Assembly (NCBI GenBank): GCA_902574225.1
Contig: CACGMO010000016.1
Coordinates: 1-48,100, forward strand
Direction of reading: 5' to 3'
DNA from: an uncultured Alphaproteobacteria bacterium
GTDB taxonomy: Bacteria; Pseudomonadota; Alphaproteobacteria; Rhodobacterales; Rhodobacteraceae
DNA: 48,100 nucleotides
Shown here: in pieces, positions 7,949-16,542 of the stretch
Layout: each line of letters begins with the position of its first letter
Position numbering within the stretch: position 1 is the first letter of the stretch
Notes under the pieces: model-generated
Seen by the model: only the letters and a program-made list of their open reading frames with translations
Told to the model about the DNA's origin: nothing
The model's database searches: none
Program-made: the position numbers and the translations under genes

Positions 7949-9445
7949 ATGAAGAATTTATTTGTGATTTTAGGTAATCAGCTTTTTCATCCAAAATTAT
8001 TGAAGAAAAAAGGCTGCACCGATGTATTTATGGCTGAAGACTTTGGTCTGTGCACATATGTGAAGCACCATAAGTTAAAGATCTATTTTTTTCTATGCTG
8101 CATGAGAGAATATGCTGATGAACTGAGGACATCTGGTATCAACGTTCATTATTTTAAATTAAGTGAAAGGGATGAAAATCAGACATATACAGAATTGCTT
8201 TGTTCTTTTTTGAGTGAGAAAAAGGTAGCTAATTTAAATCTATTTGAGATAGAGGATAAGTCTTTCGAGTTGCCCTTTCTTAAAGTACTTGCTAACGCGG
8301 GCATTACATATTCTATCGTCGACTCACCTATGTTTATGTTTTCGAGAAAGGATTTTTCTGATTTTCATAAAGGATTGAAACAGTTTAGGATGAATTCGTT
8401 TTATATATTTGGAAGAAAAAAATTTGATATATTACTGGATAATGATCAAAAACCAGTAGGTGGTAAATGGTCATATGATGCTGAAAATAGAAAAAAAATT
8501 CCACCAAGTACGGTAATTCCTACGCTCCCCAAATACAAAATCTCTGCCTATCATGAAAGTGTCTCTAAGTTAATAAAACAGCATTTTTCTAACCATCCAG
8601 GAGAACTTAATGAAATTTGGTTTCCTGTTCAAAGAAAAGATGTCTCCATTCAACTTGAAAAGTTTTTAGAGGAGAGATTAAATTGTTTTGGAGTGTATGA
8701 AGATGCTTTAGTTGAGGGTAAAAACTTCCTCTTTCATAGTTGTTTGAGTTTGTTACTCAATATTGGATTAATCACTCCTGATGAAATAGTAGAAAAAACT
8801 TTAGAAGTGTATGAAAAACATCAGCTTCCGCTCAACTCGGTTGAAGGTTTTTTGAGACAAATAATTGGTTGGAGAGAGTTTATTAGAGGGATTTATCAGG
8901 AAAAAGGAGATGTTCAAGCTAAATCAAACTTTTTTAAACACAGCAGATCGTTAGCCTCTAGTTGGTATGAGGGAACAACAGGAATTCTGCCTTTAGATGA
9001 CTCTATTAATAAAGCAATAAGAGATGGTTATAATCATCATATACCACGCCTAATGGTAATCAGTAACATAATGAACCTCTGCGAAATAAATCCAAAATAC
9101 ATCTATAACTGGTTCATGGAAATGTATGTTGACTCGTCTGATTGGGTAATGGTGCCAAATGTGTTTGGAATGGCTACTTACTCAGATGGTGGTTTGATGT
9201 CGACTAAACCTTATACATGTGGGTCCAACTACATTTTAAAAATGAGTAATTATAAAAGGGGCGATTGGTGTGATACTTTAGACGGTTTATACTGGCGTTT
9301 TATCGAAAAGCATATTGACTTTTATAAATCGAATCCAAGATTATCATTTATTCATAAAACGTTAGAAAGAATGTCTTCCGAAAGAAAACTCCATATATTT
9401 GAGAAGGCAAATTTATTTATTGAGAATAATACCTATGAAGGATGA
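7949..9445 (+). CDS. Photolyase/cryptochrome-family protein of the bacterial (6-4)-type (FeS-BCP) clade, lacking the cluster CxxC
   Basis: A 498-residue flavoprotein. The N-terminal domain opens with [15 protein letters not shown], and the C-terminal FAD/DNA half contains [18 protein letters not shown] (about 299-315), [13 protein letters not shown] (361-373), [24 protein letters not shown] in pattern and a KPY...SNY block. This layout is that of the bacterial (6-4) photolyase/CryB clade, whose known members repair UV (6-4) photoproducts using blue light. In those proteins four cysteines bind a [4Fe-4S] cluster, including a CxxC. Here the matching stretch reads [18 protein letters not shown]: the CxxC is absent and only C378, C424 and C441 lie nearby, so a classical cluster is unlikely. 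A DUF2256 gene overlaps its end by 11 bases. The role in DNA repair is inferred from the family. Confidence 0.9.
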   Translation: MKNLFVILGNQLFHPKLLKKKGCTDVFMAEDFGLCTYVKHHKLKIYFFLCCMREYADELRTSGINVHYFKLSERDENQTYTELLCSFLSEKKVANLNLFEIEDKSFELPFLKVLANAGITYSIVDSPMFMFSRKDFSDFHKGLKQFRMNSFYIFGRKKFDILLDNDQKPVGGKWSYDAENRKKIPPSTVIPTLPKYKISAYHESVSKLIKQHFSNHPGELNEIWFPVQRKDVSIQLEKFLEERLNCFGVYEDALVEGKNFLFHSCLSLLLNIGLITPDEIVEKTLEVYEKHQLPLNSVEGFLRQIIGWREFIRGIYQEKGDVQAKSNFFKHSRSLASSWYEGTTGILPLDDSINKAIRDGYNHHIPRLMVISNIMNLCEINPKYIYNWFMEMYVDSSDWVMVPNVFGMATYSDGGLMSTKPYTCGSNYILKMSNYKRGDWCDTLDGLYWRFIEKHIDFYKSNPRLSFIHKTLERMSSERKLHIFEKANLFIENNTYEG

Positions 9446-9563
9446 GAAAGTTTGTAAAGTTTGCAAAAAACCTTTTACCTGGCGAAAAAAATGGAAGAAA
9501 GACTGGGAGCAAGTTCTCTATTGTAGTGAGCGCTGTAGAAGAAATAAAAATAAAGTTAAATGA
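9435..9563 (+). CDS. DUF2256 small zinc-finger-like protein (42 aa)
   Basis: A tiny gene overlapping the photolyase stop by 11 bases in another frame. The product has two cysteine pairs, CKVC at residues 7-10 and CSERC at 30-34, separated by a basic, tryptophan-rich stretch ([11 protein letters not shown]). This is the DUF2256 pattern, a predicted zinc-binding knuckle. From memory, DUF2256 genes are often found next to photolyase-related genes, which fits the overlap here. Its function is unknown; a DNA-binding or photolyase-partner role is plausible but not shown. It ends 32 bases before the end of the convergent MFS gene. Confidence 0.85.
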   Translation: MKDEKVCKVCKKPFTWRKKWKKDWEQVLYCSERCRRNKNKVK

Positions 9564-9595
9564 AATATTTCCTACACGCTTTGGTTAGCCTTTAT

Positions 9596-10831
9596 TTATT
9601 TTTTTTCGAAAAGTTTTTGTGTAAACAAGAGAAAAAAAGTTGAAATAGAGCATACAGAAAGTGTGAAGATAACCACAATTGGAGTTCCATCAAAAAATGT
9701 TGATGCTGAGCCGCTAACTACCAGCGCTATAAACGTAGATACTGCTCCAATAACAGATGATGCGTATCCGGCAATATGTCCGAAAGGATTTATAGCTAGA
9801 GCATTTAAATTTCCAAAAATAAATCCGAAGAAAGAAAAACTTATCATTATAAATATAGAGAACCATGCCAAGTTAAAAGAGAAGTAATTGATTTGGTACA
9901 AAAGATTGATTGACGTCCAGATCATCAATAGTAACGAAAAAATTTTAGCAAGTTTAACCGCACCAAATTGCCCAACATATCTTGAGTTTAAATATGACGA
10001 TAAACCTAGCATGGAAGCTATCAGTGCGAAATATAAGGGAAACCTAGATCCAACGTCAAAATAATTAAAATAGAGCGGTTGGCAAATGTTTATGAAAGTG
10101 AGTAAGCCTCCCAGAAGAAGACCTAAACATGCTATGTAAATCATTGAAGTTAAATTACTCAAAACCTCTTTAAAGTGCTTTACAATAGCCAAAAAACTTA
10201 TTCGTTTCTTTTCCTGCAAGGTTTCTTCAACATTAAGTAAAAGAAAGCATGTTGTTATTAAAGAAAACAAGATAAAAAACACTATGATATATTTCCAATA
10301 AAAGAAAAATAGAATGCCTTGGCCCAATAGCGGTGCAACAATAGGAACTAAGATAAAAATACTCATAATAAATGAGTTGATGCTTGCCAACCTATTCCCA
10401 CTGAATAAATCTCGGCATATAGCCTGTGAAACAACTCTAGGTCCACCGATACCAAAACCTTGAATAAATCGCCCCAACACAAATATCATATATGAATTAC
10501 TAAAAAGACAAATAAAACACCCAAGCCAGTAAATGCTTACTCCTAGTAGAACTGAGTTTTTCCTGCCTATACGGTCTGAGACAGGTCCAAATAGGATCTG
10601 GCCTAATGAAAAGCCAAAAAATAAAGCTGTTATAACCCAATGCAATTGATGGTCACTAATTAGAAATTTATTTTTAATTTCTGTATATGCAGGGAGTAAG
10701 GTATCTATTGAAAGAGCAACAAATGAGATCATTCCAGCAATAATAAAGCAAAAGAAAGTATTTGAAATTTTCAGAGTTGGTCTCCAGTAGATTAAAGAAA
10801 ATGTTGTAGGAATATCTATAGCGGAATACAC
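9596..10831 (-). CDS. MFS multidrug exporter, Bcr/CflA type
   Basis: A 411-residue protein with about twelve membrane helices. The first helix region reads AGMISFVALSIDTLLPAY; the A-motif is FGPVSDRIGRKNSVLLG, with GRFIQGFGIGGPRVVSQAICRDLF after it, matching the Bcr/CflA drug-resistance subfamily. It would use the proton gradient to export small molecules. The start is GTG at 10831, giving an N terminus about 20 residues before the first helix; no ATG is available nearby. It is divergent from the thioesterase gene, whose start is only 33 bases away, so the two promoters must overlap or lie inside the genes. Confidence 0.85.
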   Translation of the reverse strand: MYSAIDIPTTFSLIYWRPTLKISNTFFCFIIAGMISFVALSIDTLLPAYTEIKNKFLISDHQLHWVITALFFGFSLGQILFGPVSDRIGRKNSVLLGVSIYWLGCFICLFSNSYMIFVLGRFIQGFGIGGPRVVSQAICRDLFSGNRLASINSFIMSIFILVPIVAPLLGQGILFFFYWKYIIVFFILFSLITTCFLLLNVEETLQEKKRISFLAIVKHFKEVLSNLTSMIYIACLGLLLGGLLTFINICQPLYFNYFDVGSRFPLYFALIASMLGLSSYLNSRYVGQFGAVKLAKIFSLLLMIWTSINLLYQINYFSFNLAWFSIFIMISFSFFGFIFGNLNALAINPFGHIAGYASSVIGAVSTFIALVVSGSASTFFDGTPIVVIFTLSVCSISTFFLLFTQKLFEKK

Positions 10832-10864
10832 TTATTTTTTGATTAAGACAAGAGCTTCTAGCAA

Positions 10865-11266
10865 ATGATTGAAACACTGCAAAATGAAGAAAGTAACGCT
10901 GCTGAGTTCTTTAGTCTTAAATTAATTAAAGAGACTAAAGAGATGTATGTTTTTTCAGTAATTTTTCCTCAAGCTTCAAAAAATATTTATGGTGGAGTAC
11001 AAGGAGGAATGATTTCTGCTGCGATGGATGAAGCAACTTTTGTTAGTATTTTGCGAAGCCAAGAAAATATTAAAAAAGTAAGCAGTACAAACCATCACGT
11101 GTTATTCCATAAACCAGTATTGCTTGGTGAAAATAAAATCGAGACTAAATTTAAAAAAATTGGCAAAAGAGTTATTAATATTGAAGGAAATATTTTTAGT
11201 GCTGATGGCGAGTTAGCGGCTACACTTATACATTCTACTTCAATTATTAGATCAAGTGAGGGATAA
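10865..11266 (+). CDS. PaaI-like hotdog-fold thioesterase
   Basis: A 133-residue protein of the usual length for PaaI/hotdog thioesterases. The core hotdog segment GGVQGGMISAAMDEATFVSI (about residues 41-60) contains the catalytic-type aspartate in AAMDEA. Later strands KPVLLGENKIETKFKKIGKRVINIEG complete the fold. Such enzymes hydrolyse acyl-CoA thioesters, often as a proofreading or CoA-recycling step. It is the first gene of a four-gene same-strand set with an SDR, a biotin carboxylase fusion and an APH-like kinase, which supports a role in acyl-CoA metabolism. Confidence 0.87.
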   Translation: MIETLQNEESNAAEFFSLKLIKETKEMYVFSVIFPQASKNIYGGVQGGMISAAMDEATFVSILRSQENIKKVSSTNHHVLFHKPVLLGENKIETKFKKIGKRVINIEGNIFSADGELAATLIHSTSIIRSSEG

Positions 11267-11267
11267 A

Positions 11268-12134
11268 ATGAACTTTAAGGAGAAAACTGTTTTTATAACC
11301 GGAGGAAGTAGGGGCATAGGGCTAGAAGTGGTGAAAAAATTGGCGATTGACGGTGCCAACATAATTATAGCTGCAAAAACAACAGAACCTCATCCAAAAC
11401 TACCTGGAACAATTTTTACTGCTGCAAAAGAGATCGAAGAATTAGGTGGCAATTGCCTTCCTTTAGAGTGTGATATTCGCTTCGAAGATAATGTCGTCGC
11501 CACAGTGGAGAAAGGCGTGAAGCAATTTGGAGGAATTGACATTTGTATAAATAACGCCAGTGCTATAGTTCCTTTCCCAACCGGATCCGTTGATATGAAG
11601 AAATATGACCTGATGCAAGACATCAATACTAGAGGAACTTTTTTAGTATCAAAAACGTGTTTGCCTTATCTAAGGAAAAGTGATCATGCACACATATTAA
11701 CTTTTTCTCCTCCTCTGGATCTAGATGATAAGTGGTTTGCACCACATGTTGCCTATACGATTTCTAAAATGGGTATGAGTTTGCTAACACTTGGGCATGC
11801 ACGAGAGTTCAAAAAATTCAGCATTGGAGTAAACTCACTCTGGCCTTTAACTGCTATTGATACAGCAGCTGTAAGAAATGTTCTGGGTGGAGAAAATACT
11901 GCAAAAAGTAGTCGAGATGTTAGTATAATGGCTGATGCAGCATATGAAATTTTAAGTAAAGATCCAAAATCTTGTACAGGTAATTTTTTCATTGATGAGG
12001 TTGTTTTGAGAAACGCGGGCGAAACTGATTTTGAAAAATATCGTATTTCAGATAATGAACTAATTAGAGATTTTTTTGTTCCCGATGATGTGGCAAACGA
12101 ATTGCCAACAAAAACAGTTACTATATACAAATGA
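11268..12134 (+). CDS. SDR-family oxidoreductase (HSDL2-like)
   Basis: A 288-residue short-chain dehydrogenase. It has the cofactor motif TGGSRGIG, an INNASAI block, and catalytic tyrosine and lysine in AYTISKMGMSLLT. The phrases AAKTTEPHPKLPGTIFTAA and GVNSLWPLTAIDTAAVRNVLGG match the hydroxysteroid dehydrogenase-like protein 2 group, which is linked to lipid metabolism. I place the start at ATG 11268, two bases after the thioesterase stop, with GAGGG at good spacing; an in-frame GTG at 11256 would add four residues inside the previous gene. Its operon partners suggest it acts on an acyl-CoA or related lipid intermediate. Confidence 0.87.
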   Translation: MNFKEKTVFITGGSRGIGLEVVKKLAIDGANIIIAAKTTEPHPKLPGTIFTAAKEIEELGGNCLPLECDIRFEDNVVATVEKGVKQFGGIDICINNASAIVPFPTGSVDMKKYDLMQDINTRGTFLVSKTCLPYLRKSDHAHILTFSPPLDLDDKWFAPHVAYTISKMGMSLLTLGHAREFKKFSIGVNSLWPLTAIDTAAVRNVLGGENTAKSSRDVSIMADAAYEILSKDPKSCTGNFFIDEVVLRNAGETDFEKYRISDNELIRDFFVPDDVANELPTKTVTIYK

Positions 12135-12164
12135 TATAACAATCTATCTTTTAAAGAGTGTTCT

Positions 12165-15100
12165 ATGACTATTATAAATTCAGTTTTAATTGCTAATAGA
12201 GGCGAAATAGCAATTAGGATTTCTAAGACCTTGAACGAGATGGGGATAAAGGCTTATGGGATTTATAGTAAAGATGATAGTTCAAGTGCACATCTTTCGT
12301 ATTGCTCTGAAGTATTTGAATTAAACGGTACAGGACCTTCTGCATACCTAAATATTGATGAGATCATATCTCTCGCAAAAAGTAAAAAAATTAAGGCTGT
12401 GCATCCGGGATATGGGTTCTTGAGTGAAAACCATGCATTTGCCGCTAGTTGTGCGAGGAATAACATCATTTTTATAGGCCCAAATGAAAAAACATTAAAA
12501 AATTTTGGTAATAAAGAAAAAGCAAAAAAATTAGCTCAAAAATTAGGGATACCTGTATGCTCTTCATCGGGGCCAATACAAAAAAAATCAGATATTCTGA
12601 GTTTTTTTAATGAGATAAAAAAAAATAAAATAATCTTAAAAGCAAATTTTGGTGGTGGGGGAAGAGGATCAAGAATAATTCATAAAAAAGATGATTTTTC
12701 TGAAGTATTATCGTTAGTAAAAGAAGAAGCAAAGTCCTTTTCTGGCTCTAATTTGATTTTTGCAGAGGAGGTAATTGAAGAGGCTAGACATATTGAGGTT
12801 CAAATTTTGGGTGATGGACAATCGTGTATTCATCTTTTCGAAAGAGATTGTTCCTTTCAAAGAAGTTTTCAAAAATTTATCGAATTTTGTCCCGCACCAA
12901 ATCTTTCAAGCCAAGCTAAAGATAAGCTATATAATTATGCAATTAGTTTGTGCGAAAGTGTTGCTTACAAAGGTTTGGGCACAGTTGAATTTTTGGTCGA
13001 TAAAAATGAAAAAATCTATTTCATGGAAGTTAATCCAAGGGTGCAGGTAGAGCATACTATTACAGAAGAACTTACTGGAATTGATCTCATACGATCCCAG
13101 ATCAGCGTTTTCAATGGAAAATCTCTCAAGGATCAGAATATTAAAGTGGGAATTGTATTAGGAAAGCGTGCTTCAATACAGGCTAGGCTTAATATGGAAA
13201 GCTATGATAAAAAAAACCAACTTGTTCCAACAACCGGAACTATAAAAGAGTATGATATTGTTTCCGGTCCTGGAATACGGATTGATGGTGCAGGAAAAGT
13301 TGGCTATTTAAATAATGGTCTTTACGACTCATTGCTTGCTAAAGTTATTGCTACTAGCGAATTTGGTTTGGGTGAAGCTGTAAGAAAGCTAGATTTTACT
13401 TTAAGAATGTCTAATGTTTCAGGGGTAGAGACAAATAAAAATTTAATTATCGAGATATTGCGACAAGAAGTCCCTCAAAACGGATCAGTAAATATTTCTA
13501 CAATTGATAATAATATCGAAGTTTATCTTCAAAAACTGAATAGAGATACCGAAATAGGCGTTCAAGAGAATAATAAAAATGAAATTCCTAACAGGCCTCT
13601 AATAGATAGCGCTTTAACAGAGAACACAATTCAATCTGAGCTTGTTGGTACAGTAATAGACATAAAGGTATTGCCAAATAAAAAGATTAAGCCAGGAGAT
13701 ACTGTCCTAGTTCAGGAATCTATGAAAATGCATCATCCTATTAAAGCCAATGCAAATGGATTCGTATCAAAATTTTTTGTTGATATTGGAGATACTGTTT
13801 CAACAGGATCGCCTCTTTTTGAATTCATTCCTGAAAAAGAAAGCAGCCAAAAAAAGTTGAAGAAAGGCAAGTCAAAAAAGTCAAAAAAAATGAGAGGAGA
13901 TCTCGAAAATCTTATGGAAAGAAGGAAGCTTACATTAGATAAAAGTAGGCCCATAGCAGTTAAAAAAAGAAAAAAAATTGGGAAAAGAACTGCTAGAGAG
14001 AATATAAAGTCTTTAATTGGCAATAATGACTTTTTTGAGTATGGGGATCTGGTTTATGCGGCACAACGATCGAGAAGATCGCTTGATGATCTGATAAAAA
14101 ATACTCCCGCAGATGGATTAATAACAGGTTTGAGCTATGTAAACTCGGATTTGTTTGCCAAAGAACAAACTAAGACTGCAATTATGCACTACGACTATAT
14201 GGTTCTAGCAGGAACACAGGGTATAAATAATCATAAGAAGCTAGATAGAATGATTGATGTTATTAGAGGTTTAACAGTTCCTTTGATATTTTTCTGTGAA
14301 GGGGGAGGAGGGAGACCAGGAGATGTTGATGCGGGAGATCAAAATATCGCTGGTTTGAACATTCCTTCTTTTCATGATTTTGCGCGTCTTTCTGGAGAAG
14401 TGCCATTAGTTGGAATTGGTTCAGGTAGGCTTTTTGCGGGTAATGCTGCTTTATTGGGTTGCTGTGATGTAATAATCGGCACAAGAGATCTTAATCTGGG
14501 TATGGGTGGCCCAGCAATGATTGAGGGAGGAGGGTTAGGAGTGTACAAACCTGAAGAGGTTGGTCCAACAAGCGTTCAATATCCCAATGGTGTTATTGAT
14601 ATTTTAGTCGATAACGAGGATGATGCTATTGTAATAGCAAAAAAATATTTATCATATTTTCAGGGAAACCTAGAATCTTGGGAAGCTCCTGAAGTAGAAA
14701 ATTTAAGGTACGTTATTCCTGAAAATAGGTTGGAGGTTTATGATATTCGGGAGGTTGTTGATAATATTGCTGATATAGGCTCTGTATTGGAAATAAAGGC
14801 TGGTTTTGCAAAGGGTATGTTCACAGGCTTTATCAGAGTTAAAGGTAAGCCGTTGGGATTAATTGCAAATAATCCACTATTTTTGGCTGGGGCGATAGAC
14901 AGTGATGGAGCAGATAAGGCTTCCAGATTTATTAAATTATGTGAAAATTATAATATTCCGATATTAAGTCTTTGTGATACTCCCGGCATGATGGTGGGCC
15001 CGGAAATTGAAGAGACTGGCCTTGTACGCCACTGTTGTCGCTTATTTCTAGCGGGAGCTAATGTAACGGTACCAATGATGACCATTGTCTTAAGAAAAGC

Positions 15101-15449
15101 TTATGGCCTTGGAGCACAAGCAATGGCTGGTGGCAGTTTTATGGCACCACAATTTGTTGTGGGTTGGCCAACCGCTGAGATTGGAGCTATGGGTTTGGAA
15201 GGTGCTGTTAAGTTAGGGTACAGAAAAGAGCTAGAAGCAGAAAGTGACGTAGAGAAGAAAGAAAAGCTTTTTAAAAAATTAGTTGATGACCTTTATGAAA
15301 AAGGAAAGGCAATTAATGCCGCAAGCTTGTTAGAATTTGATACAGTTCTAGATCCTATAGAATCTCGTGATTGGATATCTATGGTAGTAGAAAGTCCTAT
15401 TAATAGTTCTGAAAAAGTCCCAAAAAACAGGTATATAGATTCCTGGTAA
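12165..15449 (+). CDS. Single-chain biotin-dependent acyl-CoA carboxylase (LCC-like: BC-BCCP-CT)
   Basis: 1094 residues carrying all activities of a biotin-dependent carboxylase. Residues 1 to about 445 are biotin carboxylase (ANRGEIAIRI, FGGGGRGSRI, HIEVQILGDG, EVNPRVQVEHT). Biotinyl carrier domain about 490-560: the biotin-accepting lysine is K521 in ESMKM, in place of the usual EAMKM. From about 570 to the end is carboxyltransferase, with its N half (GTQGINNHKKLDRM, GGGGRPGD) and C half (DTPGMMVGPEIEETG, GLGAQAMAGG). A basic linker sits at 555-585. This order and length match the long-chain acyl-CoA carboxylases known from Mycobacterium and Rhodopseudomonas, which carboxylate a range of acyl-CoAs. 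The actual substrate here is unknown. It is central to a four-gene operon. Confidence 0.92.
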   Translation: MTIINSVLIANRGEIAIRISKTLNEMGIKAYGIYSKDDSSSAHLSYCSEVFELNGTGPSAYLNIDEIISLAKSKKIKAVHPGYGFLSENHAFAASCARNNIIFIGPNEKTLKNFGNKEKAKKLAQKLGIPVCSSSGPIQKKSDILSFFNEIKKNKIILKANFGGGGRGSRIIHKKDDFSEVLSLVKEEAKSFSGSNLIFAEEVIEEARHIEVQILGDGQSCIHLFERDCSFQRSFQKFIEFCPAPNLSSQAKDKLYNYAISLCESVAYKGLGTVEFLVDKNEKIYFMEVNPRVQVEHTITEELTGIDLIRSQISVFNGKSLKDQNIKVGIVLGKRASIQARLNMESYDKKNQLVPTTGTIKEYDIVSGPGIRIDGAGKVGYLNNGLYDSLLAKVIATSEFGLGEAVRKLDFTLRMSNVSGVETNKNLIIEILRQEVPQNGSVNISTIDNNIEVYLQKLNRDTEIGVQENNKNEIPNRPLIDSALTENTIQSELVGTVIDIKVLPNKKIKPGDTVLVQESMKMHHPIKANANGFVSKFFVDIGDTVSTGSPLFEFIPEKESSQKKLKKGKSKKSKKMRGDLENLMERRKLTLDKSRPIAVKKRKKIGKRTARENIKSLIGNNDFFEYGDLVYAAQRSRRSLDDLIKNTPADGLITGLSYVNSDLFAKEQTKTAIMHYDYMVLAGTQGINNHKKLDRMIDVIRGLTVPLIFFCEGGGGRPGDVDAGDQNIAGLNIPSFHDFARLSGEVPLVGIGSGRLFAGNAALLGCCDVIIGTRDLNLGMGGPAMIEGGGLGVYKPEEVGPTSVQYPNGVIDILVDNEDDAIVIAKKYLSYFQGNLESWEAPEVENLRYVIPENRLEVYDIREVVDNIADIGSVLEIKAGFAKGMFTGFIRVKGKPLGLIANNPLFLAGAIDSDGADKASRFIKLCENYNIPILSLCDTPGMMVGPEIEETGLVRHCCRLFLAGANVTVPMMTIVLRKAYGLGAQAMAGGSFMAPQFVVGWPTAEIGAMGLEGAVKLGYRKELEAESDVEKKEKLFKKLVDDLYEKGKAINAASLLEFDTVLDPIESRDWISMVVESPINSSEKVPKNRYIDSW

Positions 15450-15478
15450 ATTAGGTTTTACATATTGGAAAGAGAAAA

Positions 15479-16528
15479 ATGAGCAGAAATGATCAAGAAT
15501 TAATAGCTCCTTTGGAAAAACATAAATTCAACACCGATAATCTAGTGACATGGATGGAGTCCAATGAGATAGAGAGCACAGGATTAAAGGTAAAGCAGTT
15601 TCAAGGAGGAATGTCTAACCCAACTTTTTTTCTTGAGAGTGAAAACAATAAATATGTCTTAAGGAAAAAACCTCCAGGAAAGCTGTTGCCAAAGGCACAT
15701 GCGGTTGACAGAGAATTTAAAGTAATGAACGCTCTTGGAAAAATAGATTTCCCTGTGCCTAGGATGCTTGGTTTTTGTGATAACCCGAGTGTGATAGGTA
15801 CTGAATTTTTTATAATGGACTACATAGACGGAAGAATAATTACAACTCCGGAAATAAATGGATTCTCAAAAAATGAAAGAAACACCATCTGCGTATCTTT
15901 AGCAGAGACGCTAGCCAAACTGCACAATGTAGATTACAAATCAATCGGCCTCGAGTCTTTTGGAAGACCAGAAGGCTACATCCAGCGTCAAATAAAATTA
16001 TGGTCTGATCAATTCCAAAGATCAAAAGAAGATATTACTGTAAAGGCCAACTTTAACGAAATGGATTTACTTAGTATATGGCTTAAAGAAAATTCTATCA
16101 TTGAGGATGAATTTGCTATTGCCCACGGTGACTACCGATTAGGTAATACGATAATTGATAAAAATAACTCGACAGTGATTGGTGTACTTGATTGGGAATT
16201 ATCAACATTGGGCCACCCCTTAGCTGATCTGGGTTATTATTGTATCCCCTACCGATATGGGTTTGAAGACTTAAATCTAAAACAACTGGGTATACCCTCT
16301 GAAGAAGAATTTCTTGAACTATATATGAAGTTTTCAGGTAGACGCTCAATTCCGAATTGGCCTCTATTTTTATCATTTGCTCTTTTTCGTAGTGCGGCGA
16401 TTATTTTTGGAGTAGCTGCTAGAACCCTGCTTGGAAATGTTAGCTCAGAAAGCTCTAATGTCTTTGAGCAAATAAAAAGAGCAGAAGATATGGCTCGAAT
16501 TGGCTATAGTATTTGCTCCAACTCTTAA
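15479..16528 (+). CDS. APH-fold phosphotransferase, ACAD10/11 kinase-like
   Basis: A 349-residue protein of the aminoglycoside phosphotransferase fold. The nucleotide-binding lysine region reads KYVLRKKPPGKLLPKAHAVDREF; the catalytic loop is AIAHGDYRLGN and the metal-binding aspartate is in VLDWELSTLGHPLADLGYY. These phrases are those of the kinase domain fused to acyl-CoA dehydrogenase in ACAD10/ACAD11. Members of that group, and LvaA of levulinate catabolism, phosphorylate hydroxyacyl-CoAs before dehydration. That fits its place 29 bases after an acyl-CoA carboxylase much better than antibiotic resistance. No acyl-CoA dehydrogenase is adjacent. Substrate is inferred from family and neighbours. 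Confidence 0.87.
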   Translation: MSRNDQELIAPLEKHKFNTDNLVTWMESNEIESTGLKVKQFQGGMSNPTFFLESENNKYVLRKKPPGKLLPKAHAVDREFKVMNALGKIDFPVPRMLGFCDNPSVIGTEFFIMDYIDGRIITTPEINGFSKNERNTICVSLAETLAKLHNVDYKSIGLESFGRPEGYIQRQIKLWSDQFQRSKEDITVKANFNEMDLLSIWLKENSIIEDEFAIAHGDYRLGNTIIDKNNSTVIGVLDWELSTLGHPLADLGYYCIPYRYGFEDLNLKQLGIPSEEEFLELYMKFSGRRSIPNWPLFLSFALFRSAAIIFGVAARTLLGNVSSESSNVFEQIKRAEDMARIGYSICSNS

Positions 16529-16542
16529 AATATTTTTATAAC

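Noticed and set aside
11753-12142. 129-codon open frame on the minus strand
   Set aside because: It is fully antisense to the HSDL2-like SDR gene and shows no recognisable protein features.
15479-16528. Aminoglycoside resistance gene
   Set aside because: The fold is shared, but the motifs match the ACAD10/11 kinase group and the neighbours are acyl-CoA enzymes.
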